Shown here: piece after piece, positions 52,197 to 60,596 of the stretch | Position numbering within the stretch: position 1 is the first letter of the stretch | Layout of the letters: every line of letters starts with the position of its first letter | Source of the DNA: Oscillospiraceae bacterium | GTDB taxonomy: Bacteria; Bacillota; Clostridia; Oscillospirales; Acutalibacteraceae | Length of the DNA: 64,000 nt | Direction: 5' to 3' | Assembly: GCA_015066595.1 (NCBI GenBank) | Contig: SVNZ01000004.1 | Location: 62,001-126,000 of the forward strand | The notes under the pieces: model-generated | What the model was told of the DNA's origin: nothing | What the model saw: the letters and a program-made list of their open reading frames with translations, nothing else | Database searches by the model: none | Position numbers and translations under genes: made by a program

Positions 52197-53260
52197 TATT
52201 TCACCTGCCATATATCTATATTTTCTACTACACAACATTCGTTAATAGCCGGATAGACATCATAGCAAAAAGAATCCACAAAGTTGTAGTTTTTTACACC
52301 CTGCGTATGATAAACAACATCACCTAAATGGCTGAGTAAAATCGGCTTTGCAATACCGAGCGACATAACATATTCTGAAAGCTTTTGCTTCACTTTTGCT
52401 AATACAGCAGAAAAGCTGTATCCGTCTTCAACCTCTATCTCCAACGTGTAGCTGACATTTGAAATGATCGCCTCACTGACTTTTACATCAACATTAATCT
52501 CTCGGTTTTCGTCAATAAGCTTTTGAACTGCTGAAACTACAGTACTACCTGCCTTTGCCCCCTTACCGCTGATGTAAACATCTATTGTACCGTTGCCTCG
52601 TTGTAGGGAAGCAACAGACGCTGAATACACCCCCGAAACAGACTGCGCCAGACGCCTGTAGTATACTTCGTTTGTTCCGTTTGAAATATCCCTATAGCTA
52701 TACAGCACACGCTCTCTAAGTTCCTCGTCAGACTCAGCATTCAGCCCACCGGTGAAAGCCTTTTTGTTTGTAACAGAAGTTATGCCAACAGGTGGAGTGA
52801 CAAGTACTGTGACTGTACTAGCCAGCACGTTGTAATCCTCACCGCCTTCACATGCCTCAACAGGCACCATAACAGACACTTCGTTTTTGTTCAAAAGTGC
52901 AACTTCAGTTGTTACAAACTTCTTTACATCAGGTCCGTTTGTAGACACCACAACACCCTGTGGTATCCATATATCATTTATCAAAGCTTGATCAGCCCAA
53001 AAGGTTACTGTACCCGTAGCTTTTACAGCAGGCTTACGCTCTAGCCCTCGCTCTAAGGCATGCTTGTCCAAAAATTCTCCGGTCGCAGTTGTTGCAAACA
53101 TCTGACGCTTCAAAAATTCTTGTGCAACAAGATTGTTATACACTTCAGCAGAAAGCACCTTGAGTCTTAACATAATATCCGATTCTTCGCTGATACTGTT
53201 TTGTGACAGCTCTTCGTACTTACTCACCATTCTCTTGAGTATTTCTTCGTAGTTATCCAT
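52196..53260 (-). CDS. Baseplate J-like protein (XkdT-like)
   Basis: 354 residues from the ATG at 53260, 6 bases after GGAGGTGA. Contains the gpJ-family core: FLDKHALERGLERKPAVKATGTV, SDEELRERVLYSYRDISNGTN and VSGVYSASVASLQRGNGTIDVY. GpJ forms the baseplate wedge of contractile tails. It overlaps gp25 upstream and XkdU downstream. Confidence 0.9.
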   Translation of the reverse strand: MDNYEEILKRMVSKYEELSQNSISEESDIMLRLKVLSAEVYNNLVAQEFLKRQMFATTATGEFLDKHALERGLERKPAVKATGTVTFWADQALINDIWIPQGVVVSTNGPDVKKFVTTEVALLNKNEVSVMVPVEACEGGEDYNVLASTVTVLVTPPVGITSVTNKKAFTGGLNAESDEELRERVLYSYRDISNGTNEVYYRRLAQSVSGVYSASVASLQRGNGTIDVYISGKGAKAGSTVVSAVQKLIDENREINVDVKVSEAIISNVSYTLEIEVEDGYSFSAVLAKVKQKLSEYVMSLGIAKPILLSHLGDVVYHTQGVKNYNFVDSFCYDVYPAINECCVVENIDIWQVK

Positions 53261-53603
53261 CAACAATCACCTCCGTCAAGGCACAATCTGTGCCATAAGT
53301 AATTTCCACTACTGCTTTTTTGTTATCTTCATCAAGTTCAATCACTCTAAGGCTTGTGTATGGGATATCTATAGTAGCTTCTTTAAAAATCATCTCGAGC
53401 TTATCTTTTGCCATAGCATCACTTAGGTCAACTGTATGAGAAAAGCTACCCAGCGAAGTGTCATAAACAAAATTGCCCTTTTTTATTGTGCACGCAATTT
53501 TTACTCGCTGTGCTATTTCTTCAATACCTTCTATGTACAGCGGATCAGAACAATTTTTTGTTACCATATCCATATTCTCAATTTTTACGTCCATATCACT
53601 CAT
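53253..53603 (-). CDS. gp25/XkdS-like baseplate wedge protein
   Basis: 116 residues. Contains EEIAQRVKIACTIKKGNFVYD, LGSFSHTVDLSDAMAKDKLE and TSLRVIELDED, typical of the gpW/gp25 wedge family. Located between the spike and gpJ genes with overlaps on both sides, the classical order. Confidence 0.8.
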   Translation of the reverse strand: MSDMDVKIENMDMVTKNCSDPLYIEGIEEIAQRVKIACTIKKGNFVYDTSLGSFSHTVDLSDAMAKDKLEMIFKEATIDIPYTSLRVIELDEDNKKAVVEITYGTDCALTEVIVDG

Positions 53604-53931
53604 ACACCTTTCCGTTTATGAGTACAGTACCGTCATTTTTCAACACTATTGACGCACCGCCTTTTGAAAAAAGCATCAGCTCACCCGGTTTCAGTGACTT
53701 ATACGGAGAGATAACCCCGACGCACGCCCTGCCGCCTTGCAGCGGCACAACCACCGATTTTTCACCGACGGGCGGATTGTACGCTATGCCAAATGGTGCA
53801 ACAATAGGCAAGTCACGGTGTTCAAGAGATGAGTTGACCGCAACAGCGCCTCTACTGCTTGCTGTTACATCGCCACAACTGATATCGTCTTTTTGAAATG
53901 AGTTTTTTGTAACATAATCAAGTAGCCACAT
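53596..53931 (-). CDS. Baseplate spike-like protein (gpV/XkdR-type OB domain)
   Basis: 111 residues from the ATG at 53931, after AAGGAAG; the longer upstream frame lies inside the hub gene. It has an OB-fold-like stretch: VAPFGIAYNPPVGEKSVVVPL, GRACVGVISPYKSLKPGELMLF and SIVLKNDGTVLINGKVYE, as in baseplate assembly protein V. It is short, with little spike shaft after the OB domain. Confidence 0.72.
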   Translation of the reverse strand: MWLLDYVTKNSFQKDDISCGDVTASSRGAVAVNSSLEHRDLPIVAPFGIAYNPPVGEKSVVVPLQGGRACVGVISPYKSLKPGELMLFSKGGASIVLKNDGTVLINGKVYE

Positions 53932-53932
53932 A

Positions 53933-54868
53933 CTATACTTCCTTTCTCTTGAGAATAACCACAGTCTCGTCGTTTTTTGAGTTAAGCTGATAACGTAGTC
54001 CACTGACATATAAATCTGCACCACGACTAAGCATACTATCTTCTACAACAGCAGAGTTCGCAAAAATATTCAGGTGCCTGCCGGGACAAACGAGAGTTAC
54101 AACATACGACTTATCTCTACCGTTTTTTATCATTTTGTCAGCACATTGAGCTGGAGTATCGGTCAAAACAGCGTTTAGGTACCGCTCTCGTTCTATGCCT
54201 CTTTTCAGTGCATCTGCATTTTCGATAGTATTGTTATAGCCTGACGAATTTATCACCTTGATATAAACTTTCGAAATCTCTTCGCATCGCTTTATTGTTT
54301 CTGTGAGGCTTGTGTATCTGATACCGTCTGTGCCATTCGAAAAGATTGTTTCTTTATTCTCTTTTGCACCGAAAAACTCGACCTCACCAAGCACATTTAC
54401 TCTTGGAGTTGCACCATACACGTTCTTTGAAAAATCTGACACAGCCTGCCAGTTACTCGCTCCTTTTAGTACGGTTTGTGTACCAAAATATGTAGTATCT
54501 TCTGCACTTACAGAAGATAGTCCGAACGGTTTGATATGACGTGAAGAAATAACCGACACGCTGGGGTGAGTATAGCTGACTGGTACGCTTTCATTATCCA
54601 GAAGCTTTGCTGCCATACTACGACATACAATCCTGATAAGTCGACCTGAACTTTCACACACACTGCTTATTTCGTCAACAATACCTGTGAAGATCACTTC
54701 GTCATTGTCAACAACTCTGACTTCTTTGAGCTCATCTGTATCAAAGTATTCAAAAACAACCGTCATATCATCTGCCGGCACATCTTCTTCTATGTTAATC
54801 AGCAACGAAAGCGGGTTTTTCACAATAACCACTTTATCGTTTATATCGGTAAATTCAAATTTCAGCAT
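53933..54868 (-). CDS. Tail hub protein (XkdQ/gpD-like)
   Basis: 311 residues. Begins LKFEFTDINDKVVIVKNPLS and contains VVDNDEVIFTGIVDEI, KLLDNESVPVSYTHPSV and LNIFANSAVVEDSMLSRGADL, consistent with the gp27/gpD-like hub that carries the spike. Follows the LysM protein with a 7-base overlap. Confidence 0.75.
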   Translation of the reverse strand: MLKFEFTDINDKVVIVKNPLSLLINIEEDVPADDMTVVFEYFDTDELKEVRVVDNDEVIFTGIVDEISSVCESSGRLIRIVCRSMAAKLLDNESVPVSYTHPSVSVISSRHIKPFGLSSVSAEDTTYFGTQTVLKGASNWQAVSDFSKNVYGATPRVNVLGEVEFFGAKENKETIFSNGTDGIRYTSLTETIKRCEEISKVYIKVINSSGYNNTIENADALKRGIERERYLNAVLTDTPAQCADKMIKNGRDKSYVVTLVCPGRHLNIFANSAVVEDSMLSRGADLYVSGLRYQLNSKNDETVVILKRKEV

Positions 54869-55380
54869 ACTCTCACCCTTTCTGTTTTTGATAAATCATT
54901 GATGAACATAATATGAGGATTGAGCATTACAAGTGTAGCTATATCAACACTATGTTTTCTTGATATTTCCCACAACGAGTTGTAGCCACTTGCGTCCACT
55001 AAATGCGTAAAGCCACTAAATTTCGGTCGGCTTTTGACCTGAGTGAAAGAAAAACTGTATGTAAGCACATCCGGCGTTGGTCTTGCAATCAAAGTGAGCG
55101 TATCAAAGCACGCATACATAGGCGAAAGACCCGGCAAGCAAAGCACTCCACACTCGCCCTTTTGATAAATCTCATTGAGGCGTTCAAACTGCTCTAAACA
55201 GTCATTTGAATACAGCTCGCCTGTGCCTGTGACTTTCACGGGATTCTCGCCAAAATTTTGAAAAACATCAAAGCTGTACGGAACACTTAAACTCACGACC
55301 CTTTTCCCGCTTTTTATTTCAAGTGTCTTTGGGTTGTGGTGCCACATGTATCCCATAAATCTCATCGGAACAAGTTTCAT
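54862..55380 (-). CDS. LysM-containing tail protein (XkdP-like)
   Basis: 172 residues. The N-terminal ~115 residues are a beta-rich domain (KSGKRVVSLSVPYSFDVFQ; GTGELYSNDCLEQFERL). The C-terminal ~50 form a LysM-like motif (VDASGYNSLWEISRKHSVDIATLVMLNP). XkdP/gp53-type proteins join tube and baseplate. The ATG overlaps the stop of the 50-residue gene upstream. Confidence 0.75.
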   Translation of the reverse strand: MKLVPMRFMGYMWHHNPKTLEIKSGKRVVSLSVPYSFDVFQNFGENPVKVTGTGELYSNDCLEQFERLNEIYQKGECGVLCLPGLSPMYACFDTLTLIARPTPDVLTYSFSFTQVKSRPKFSGFTHLVDASGYNSLWEISRKHSVDIATLVMLNPHIMFINDLSKTERVRVC

Positions 55381-55529
55381 TTTAAGCTCACCTCTTTTTC
55401 ATCAAGAAACACTTTATTGTAACGTCTAGCATCACGCTCAAAAACTTCCATTATGCTGTAAACAGAGTCAAAGCTACTGAGCGTATCTGCTTTTTCTTCA
55501 AGTTTAGTTTTAAAATCATTATCGCTCAT
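55377..55529 (-). CDS. Small phage protein, 50 residues, in the tape-measure slot
   Basis: Translated by hand: starts MSDNDFKTKLEEKADTL and ends FLDEKEVSLK. GGAGGG lies 5-6 bases before the ATG at 55529. It overlaps the tube-like gene by 11 bases and its TGA overlaps the ATG of the LysM gene. Acidic and helical. In contractile phages this position holds tail chaperones and a large tape-measure gene; here only this short gene is found. Confidence 0.75.
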   Translation of the reverse strand: MSDNDFKTKLEEKADTLSSFDSVYSIMEVFERDARRYNKVFLDEKEVSLK

Positions 55530-55902
55530 ACTGACCCTCCAACACTTTCATATCCTGTGCAACTATTGTGTATTTGTCTACGATAGGCTTGCTTGAATTC
55601 ACATCTCGATAGTAGCTTTTCAGGCGACAGGAAACATACTCGTACGCTGTGTCTCCATCACACACCCTGAGTGTAAATGGCTGTTTTTCGAACACCTTTT
55701 TGTTAAAATGCGTGAGAGCTGTGATATTAAGCTCATAGCTTTTCCTAAGCTGTACGCTGTCCACTGCGTCACTGTTCAAAATCTCTTCAATTTCGTATCT
55801 TTCTTCGCTTTCATGCGCGACAAAATCTGTCACAAAACACAGCACCGTACCATCCACAGTGATTGTGATATCCTTACCTTTTAAAATTCTCAGCGTATTC
55901 AT
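55519..55902 (-). CDS. Tail tube-like protein
   Basis: 127 residues. Begins MNTLRILKGKDITITVDG and contains ERYEIEEILNSDAVDSVQL and DRYTIVAQDM-like C-terminal strands, consistent with an XkdM/tube-type beta barrel. Assignment rests partly on position between the tail-completion gene and the baseplate genes. A regular tube would normally need a tape measure to set its length. Confidence 0.6.
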   Translation of the reverse strand: MNTLRILKGKDITITVDGTVLCFVTDFVAHESEERYEIEEILNSDAVDSVQLRKSYELNITALTHFNKKVFEKQPFTLRVCDGDTAYEYVSCRLKSYYRDVNSSKPIVDKYTIVAQDMKVLEGQYER

Positions 55903-56342
55903 GCTGTCACCTCCTCATAAAGACAAAACGAAAGTTCAGCTACGACATCTCTGTACACGGTCATCGCATCATTATCAAACGATATCGATGATGTGGTAAT
56001 ATTTTGTATCACATTTTCGCTATCGTTTTTTCTTAATGTTTCACACAAGGTGTGTGCGAGGGCTAAAAGCCCTTCGCCACCTTCGTTTTTGGGAGCATAC
56101 ACCCTGAATTTCAGCGTCATATTGTACATACTTCCACAAAGGTTTTCTCCCACAGCTTGGCTCAAAAACTCAACTCCGACCTGAGTATCGAGCGTTGACA
56201 CCGCTATGATATAACCAACAAGCGGATCCGGAAACTCACGTGCTGAAAAACCTTTTACAAAGCAATATTGTGACAGCGAGTCATCTTCCTTTATTTTGAG
56301 CACCAGCTCATCGATGTAGTTTTCAATTTGTTTCAAAGTCAT
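55899..56342 (-). CDS. Tail-completion/terminator-like protein
   Basis: 147 residues. Contains YIDELVLKIKEDDSLSQYCF, a beta-rich core (VGVEFLSQAVGENLCGSMYN) and VYRDVVAELSFCLYEE at the end, like the tail-terminator (XkdJ/gpU-type) family. Overlaps both neighbours by a few bases. Confidence 0.6.
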   Translation of the reverse strand: MTLKQIENYIDELVLKIKEDDSLSQYCFVKGFSAREFPDPLVGYIIAVSTLDTQVGVEFLSQAVGENLCGSMYNMTLKFRVYAPKNEGGEGLLALAHTLCETLRKNDSENVIQNITTSSISFDNDAMTVYRDVVAELSFCLYEEVTA

Positions 56343-56682
56343 CGCTCCTCAAACTTTTGTACGGTTTAAGCACCGCCCAGACGTAGAGTACTTTATCATA
56401 CAGCTCAAATCTGTCGCTTGTATGTACAGTATATTTTTTACCGTTACATAAAATTATTGCATCATCTGCTCGTATAAATTCGTTTTCGGCACTGCCGATA
56501 TACAGGTAATATCTTCCGTCAGAAAATCCACCCATAGTAATAGATATATCATTACTCACTTTACTTTTATACCTAAGTGGCTGAATAAACGCTTTTGTGT
56601 GCACTTGAGTATCATTTCTTTTTATGGTGACATCGCTACCATAATTTTCTATAAGGTTCTTTACATTTTTATGAAAGCTCAT
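56323..56682 (-). CDS. Head-closure-like protein
   Basis: 119 residues. Contains NLIENYGSDVTIKRND, ITMGGFSDGRYYLYIGSAEN and GKKYTVHTSDRFELYDKVLYVW. The beta-rich pattern and place after the connector fit a head-closure (stopper) protein. Overlaps both neighbours. Confidence 0.55.
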   Translation of the reverse strand: MSFHKNVKNLIENYGSDVTIKRNDTQVHTKAFIQPLRYKSKVSNDISITMGGFSDGRYYLYIGSAENEFIRADDAIILCNGKKYTVHTSDRFELYDKVLYVWAVLKPYKSLRSDDFETN

Positions 56683-57050
56683 GCTCTCACCCTACTAAAG
56701 CAAAAATCGTCAAAATCAATGATGTCGACAATCTCACTTTTCTCCTGTTGCCACATCGAGTGGGCACACTCAAGCATATTTTCGCTCTGAGTGATTTCGA
56801 GGTCACCTGCTTTAAACTTTGCACTTTTCGATGCAAAGGTCATCAGCGTGTATTTGTAGTATGAGTACACAGCGCACGCATGTGTCAGTCGACTTTTTTG
56901 AATGTCGCTAAGCAAATTTATATTCAGCCTGCTCTCAAAGTATTTTATGCAGTCGGTGATAACAAAAATCCACTTGGAAATTTCTTCTTGCTCAAGGCCT
57001 GACACCAGAGCAAATCTGTCCAGTACATCTTTTAAACTCAAGGTGTCCAC
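56679..57050 (-). CDS. Head-tail connector-like protein
   Basis: 123 residues, mostly helical (VLDRFALVSGLEQEEISKW; LTHACAVYSYYKYTLM), like the gp6/gp15 connector adaptors placed directly after the capsid gene. Assignment by position and predicted fold. Confidence 0.6.
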   Translation of the reverse strand: MDTLSLKDVLDRFALVSGLEQEEISKWIFVITDCIKYFESRLNINLLSDIQKSRLTHACAVYSYYKYTLMTFASKSAKFKAGDLEITQSENMLECAHSMWQQEKSEIVDIIDFDDFCFSRVRA

Positions 57051-57056
57051 CCGCCT

Positions 57057-58067
57057 TTAGTACGTAAGCTTTACTGATGCGTCGTTGAAAATCTTAGCAA
57101 AGCCTGCGATACAGCTTACTGTTGCACGCTCAAGCTGTCTGTCGATGAGCTTGTCGTAATCAGTAACAATGTCACCTGCTTTTACCATCTCAAGAGCACA
57201 GTTTTTATCAAGACCGATGATAAGGTCAGATGTGATAGCATTTGTATGTAAAAGATTTGCACCAAGCGGTGTGACCATCTTTCCGCTACCCTGGAAGTTA
57301 AGACCTGCAGCAGCGTCTTTCATCTCTGAAAGAGCTAAAATCTTTTTCATAGCATCGGTAGGTGCTAAGATAGTGTTGAGCTGATACGGAGAAAGGGTTG
57401 CCCACAGCGAGATAAGGTCGCCATATTCAAGTGTATCAGCAGTAGCGCTTGCGATACCCTCACACGGGTTATTGCTACCGTCACCATTTAATATTGTGTT
57501 TACAGCATCTTTAAGCTGTGCTCTGGCAATATATGCACCGATCTGCTTGAGTGTTACTGTGAAAAGGTCGAGTCGCTGAAAGCGAAGAGCCTCATATGAT
57601 GACACGAGCATTCTGCCACGCTTGTGAAGCTTGACAAGATTTTCGCTTGTCTTCACAACAGTCTGCGGAATGTATGCACCTTCGTTTACAACAGCGAGAT
57701 CTTTGTCATCGTCAGTAGGATCAGACGTAATACTTCTATAGTCCATACCGTCGATTGTAGTAACTGTTGCTACGATATCAGAAAGGATATCAGCGTCTTC
57801 CATACCCTGCTTTACAGCACGTGTTACATACTCAGGAAAAAGTGCTGCTGAGTTTGAAGACTGGAAGAACTTTTCAACACAGTCAGAACCCTCGCCTGAT
57901 ACTCTGATATCAAAACGCTTGAGCTGACGGGAAAAAGCGTCTAAATTTTCGAGCGGTGTACCCACGTAGTTTTCAGATGGATCTAGGGATTCGAGCACAT
58001 CAGTTAAAGACTTGCCCTTAGCCTGATACATACCTTTTTCAAGGTTTAAGTTTTCAAATAATGCCAT
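57057..58067 (-). CDS. Major capsid protein
   Basis: 336 residues. Begins ALFENLNLEKGMYQAKGKSL and contains LKRFDIRVSGEGSDCVEKFF, FPEYVTRAVKQGMEDADIL and LVKLHKRGRMLVSSYEALRF, then APTDAMKKILALSEM, consistent with an HK97-fold capsid of the PBSX/XkdG group. It follows the decoration gene by 21 bases, with a strong ribosome site (AAGGAAGG). Confidence 0.85.
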   Translation of the reverse strand: MALFENLNLEKGMYQAKGKSLTDVLESLDPSENYVGTPLENLDAFSRQLKRFDIRVSGEGSDCVEKFFQSSNSAALFPEYVTRAVKQGMEDADILSDIVATVTTIDGMDYRSITSDPTDDDKDLAVVNEGAYIPQTVVKTSENLVKLHKRGRMLVSSYEALRFQRLDLFTVTLKQIGAYIARAQLKDAVNTILNGDGSNNPCEGIASATADTLEYGDLISLWATLSPYQLNTILAPTDAMKKILALSEMKDAAAGLNFQGSGKMVTPLGANLLHTNAITSDLIIGLDKNCALEMVKAGDIVTDYDKLIDRQLERATVSCIAGFAKIFNDASVKLTY

Positions 58068-58088
58068 TATTTTTTCCTTCCTTTCAAA

Positions 58089-58424
58089 TTAAAGAATAAA
58101 GCCTACAATACCCTGTTCAACATAAGTTACGAGGTATTCTCTACCTGATGAATTCACCTCTACCTTGCCCTTTTCATTGACAGAAAGAGTCTGGTAGCCG
58201 ACAGAAATTGTTTCCTCTGTAGGCATTTCGATATAGCCAGTTAGCTGTACTGCGGCGTAACCGTTGCGTACATTCACCGCTACACCGATCATATTGTCAC
58301 CGTCGTTACACTTCATAACAGTAGCAGATGAGCTCATCTTTACCGGTGTGCCCATCACAATATCTGAGTCTGCGATCTCAAAGGTGACTACGTTTTCGTT
58401 ATAACCTGAAAAATTGATATTCAT
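58089..58424 (-). CDS. Capsid decoration-like protein
   Basis: 111 residues. Beta-rich: VVTFEIADSDIVMGTPVKMS, NMIGVAVNVRNGYAAVQLTG and GREYLVTYVEQGIVGFIL, as in DUF2190/gpD-like head decoration proteins that sit between protease and capsid genes. RBS AGGAGG. Confidence 0.65.
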   Translation of the reverse strand: MNINFSGYNENVVTFEIADSDIVMGTPVKMSSSATVMKCNDGDNMIGVAVNVRNGYAAVQLTGYIEMPTEETISVGYQTLSVNEKGKVEVNSSGREYLVTYVEQGIVGFIL

Positions 58425-58436
58425 AATTTCCTCCTG

Positions 58437-59426
58437 TTAAATAGTAAACTGATTGTTTTTATCAGATTTTATCACAGTATCGTTTGTGTTACTTAACGCA
58501 CTAAGCTGTGGGGTTATTTTTTCGCACTGGGTGGCTGACTCTTTGTACGCTTCTTTTAGTGTTGAAAGCTCACTAACAGTCAGCTTTTCGACAATACTGT
58601 GCAAAGTGTCTGTCGAAATGTTAGGCTGCGAAATGCCCATCAGCTTGATAACACTTTCTTTGAGGTGCTCTTTGAAAAGTTCACCGTCTTTTGCTTTTTC
58701 TTCAAGCTGAGTGATATATTCGCAAAGGCTTTTTGACTGATGCGATTTAAGCGTCACATCTTCGCCTTTTTTAATTGCTACAAGTATGTCCTTCATTTTT
58801 TTATTCTCCCTTTTGTTTTCTGAGAACGCCTTGATTACACCTGCATTTTTTTGAGCCGGCACTGCTACAAAGCTGAACTCGTACGCATCAATAACACCGT
58901 CAAGCTCTCCGTAGCACAGCTTATTTTGGTACTCTTTTCCCTTTACGTGGTGACAAGATGTAGAAGCTATGTCATTTGAACAAATCGAACACAGCGTGCG
59001 TTTTACTGCACAACCAACGCTGACTTCTTTTGTAATGCCCGAATCAAGGCTTAAAATAATATCGTTGTTTGTTTCACTTCTTGGGATATATGCTTTTGCA
59101 ACAAGTCGAAAATAATCATCACCTGTTGCGGTTTTTTTGCCTTCAATGTGCTCTACTTTGCAAGAAAAGATTCGTGCTGTCTGGTTAGTAGCACTGGGAT
59201 TATGGTCGAAAATACCTGTTTTTCCGACAAAAAGCTTTTCAAGCTCAAAAAGCGACTCAACAGTGAACCGTTCAAAATCTCTGTCAATATCGTTATCACA
59301 CAGCACTACAGAAAATACGTACACTTCATCTATAGTAAGCTCTCTTCGAGTATATTTGTTGATTAAACTAAGGTCGTTTTCGCTGACAGAAGTGTCAGCA
59401 CACTTTATTACTTTACCTGTTTTCAA
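58437..59426 (-). CDS. Prohead protease/scaffold-like protein (XkdF-like)
   Basis: 329 residues from a TTG start at 59426 (GGAGGTGA 4 bases upstream), overlapping the portal stop by 4 bases. The N-terminal ~210 residues resemble prohead proteases (DIDRDFERFTVESLFELEKL; GIFDHNPSATNQTARIF; TKEVSVGCAVKRTLC). The C-terminal ~120 residues are helical and charged, like a fused scaffold. A CxxC...CHH segment (CSICSNDIASTSCHH) may bind zinc. Confidence 0.72.
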   Translation of the reverse strand: MKTGKVIKCADTSVSENDLSLINKYTRRELTIDEVYVFSVVLCDNDIDRDFERFTVESLFELEKLFVGKTGIFDHNPSATNQTARIFSCKVEHIEGKKTATGDDYFRLVAKAYIPRSETNNDIILSLDSGITKEVSVGCAVKRTLCSICSNDIASTSCHHVKGKEYQNKLCYGELDGVIDAYEFSFVAVPAQKNAGVIKAFSENKRENKKMKDILVAIKKGEDVTLKSHQSKSLCEYITQLEEKAKDGELFKEHLKESVIKLMGISQPNISTDTLHSIVEKLTVSELSTLKEAYKESATQCEKITPQLSALSNTNDTVIKSDKNNQFTI

Positions 59427-60577
59427 TCTTTCACCTCCGCAAGTGTAGATTCAATCTGTTTTGCCTGAGCATTGTAAAGTCTTGCTTGTGCAAGCTCCGT
59501 TTCATCCTGAAGACTGATGTTGCTCCAGTTGATAGAAAACTCATCGCTATATCCGTTAAGTCTCAAAAAGCATGAGCAAATCTTTGTGATAAGCGGGTTG
59601 ATAAGAGTTCTGTAATACTCTAGCTCACTTGTTAAAATATCCGCCTGTTGAGAACTCATTCGCTCGGTTGAACTCCACGAAAGTCCCAACAAAAACGGAG
59701 GTATGCACAGCTTTGACACAATCTGCTCAAGCAGGTGACGTATCTCAATATCACACGAGAGCACCTGATTGTCTGCACCGATAACCTTAACCGATACATC
59801 GCCCACAGACACAAAGTCGCACACCTGAGTTTTGTCACGCATTGCTTTACTCCACTGGGTTGCAATTTCCTGTACACGCTGTTTTGTGCTCACGTGAGAG
59901 TTTTCAGGCGGTTTGTAAGTTACCGCAAATCGCACGTTACCTATACGCTCAAAATTCACACCAATTGTGTTAAAAATCTTGAGCAAAATTGAGCTTACAA
60001 ACGGAAGCCCCTTTAATATTGATGTACCTTGTACCGTGCCGGGTACTGGATTTAACAGCCCGACAAAAATCAGCTCCTGAAACTTTGCTTCTCTCAAAGT
60101 ACCATCATGGTTTTTGACGCATACACTCACACCTAAATTATTTTTGCTACGTCTGAGCTCAACATCTTTGAGTGATGCATTATAAAGTGCACGGATACTT
60201 TTTCTATCATTTGAGAGCACTATCTCCGATACAGCCGTACCGTATGTAAGAAGCTGATCAAAATAAGTGTAGATAAAGTTCATAACACCGTATGAACAGT
60301 TATTTACCTGCACATTACTAAGAAATCTCTCGAGCGCTTTTTGAGCATCTTTTTGCTCACACTCTACAGTGAATGTGCCAATGAGTCTTATAAGCTTTGA
60401 AATAGCTGCGTCAATAACCGGCACTGCTTCACGCAAAGAGCTGTACAGCTCAAGCTGTTTTTCACTGTATGGGCTATAGCTATCAAGTGAATAAAAGGGA
60501 TGGGAGTTTGTACTCGACAGAGAGGTCTGTACTGTAGCATCTGCTGTGCTTTTCTTTTTTGCAGAAAATAATTTCAA
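59423..60577 (-). CDS. Phage portal protein
   Basis: 384 residues from a TTG at 60577, fixed by AGGAGGT 6 bases upstream. Contains YSEKQLELYSSLREAVPVID, VPGTVQGTSILKGLPFVSSI, LLGLSWSSTERMSSQQADIL and ETELAQARLYNAQAKQIEST, the portal pattern in which a dodecamer forms the DNA gate. It follows terL by 19 bases. Confidence 0.85.
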   Translation of the reverse strand: MKLFSAKKKSTADATVQTSLSSTNSHPFYSLDSYSPYSEKQLELYSSLREAVPVIDAAISKLIRLIGTFTVECEQKDAQKALERFLSNVQVNNCSYGVMNFIYTYFDQLLTYGTAVSEIVLSNDRKSIRALYNASLKDVELRRSKNNLGVSVCVKNHDGTLREAKFQELIFVGLLNPVPGTVQGTSILKGLPFVSSILLKIFNTIGVNFERIGNVRFAVTYKPPENSHVSTKQRVQEIATQWSKAMRDKTQVCDFVSVGDVSVKVIGADNQVLSCDIEIRHLLEQIVSKLCIPPFLLGLSWSSTERMSSQQADILTSELEYYRTLINPLITKICSCFLRLNGYSDEFSINWSNISLQDETELAQARLYNAQAKQIESTLAEVKD

Positions 60578-60596
60578 TATATTACCTCCTGTGGCA

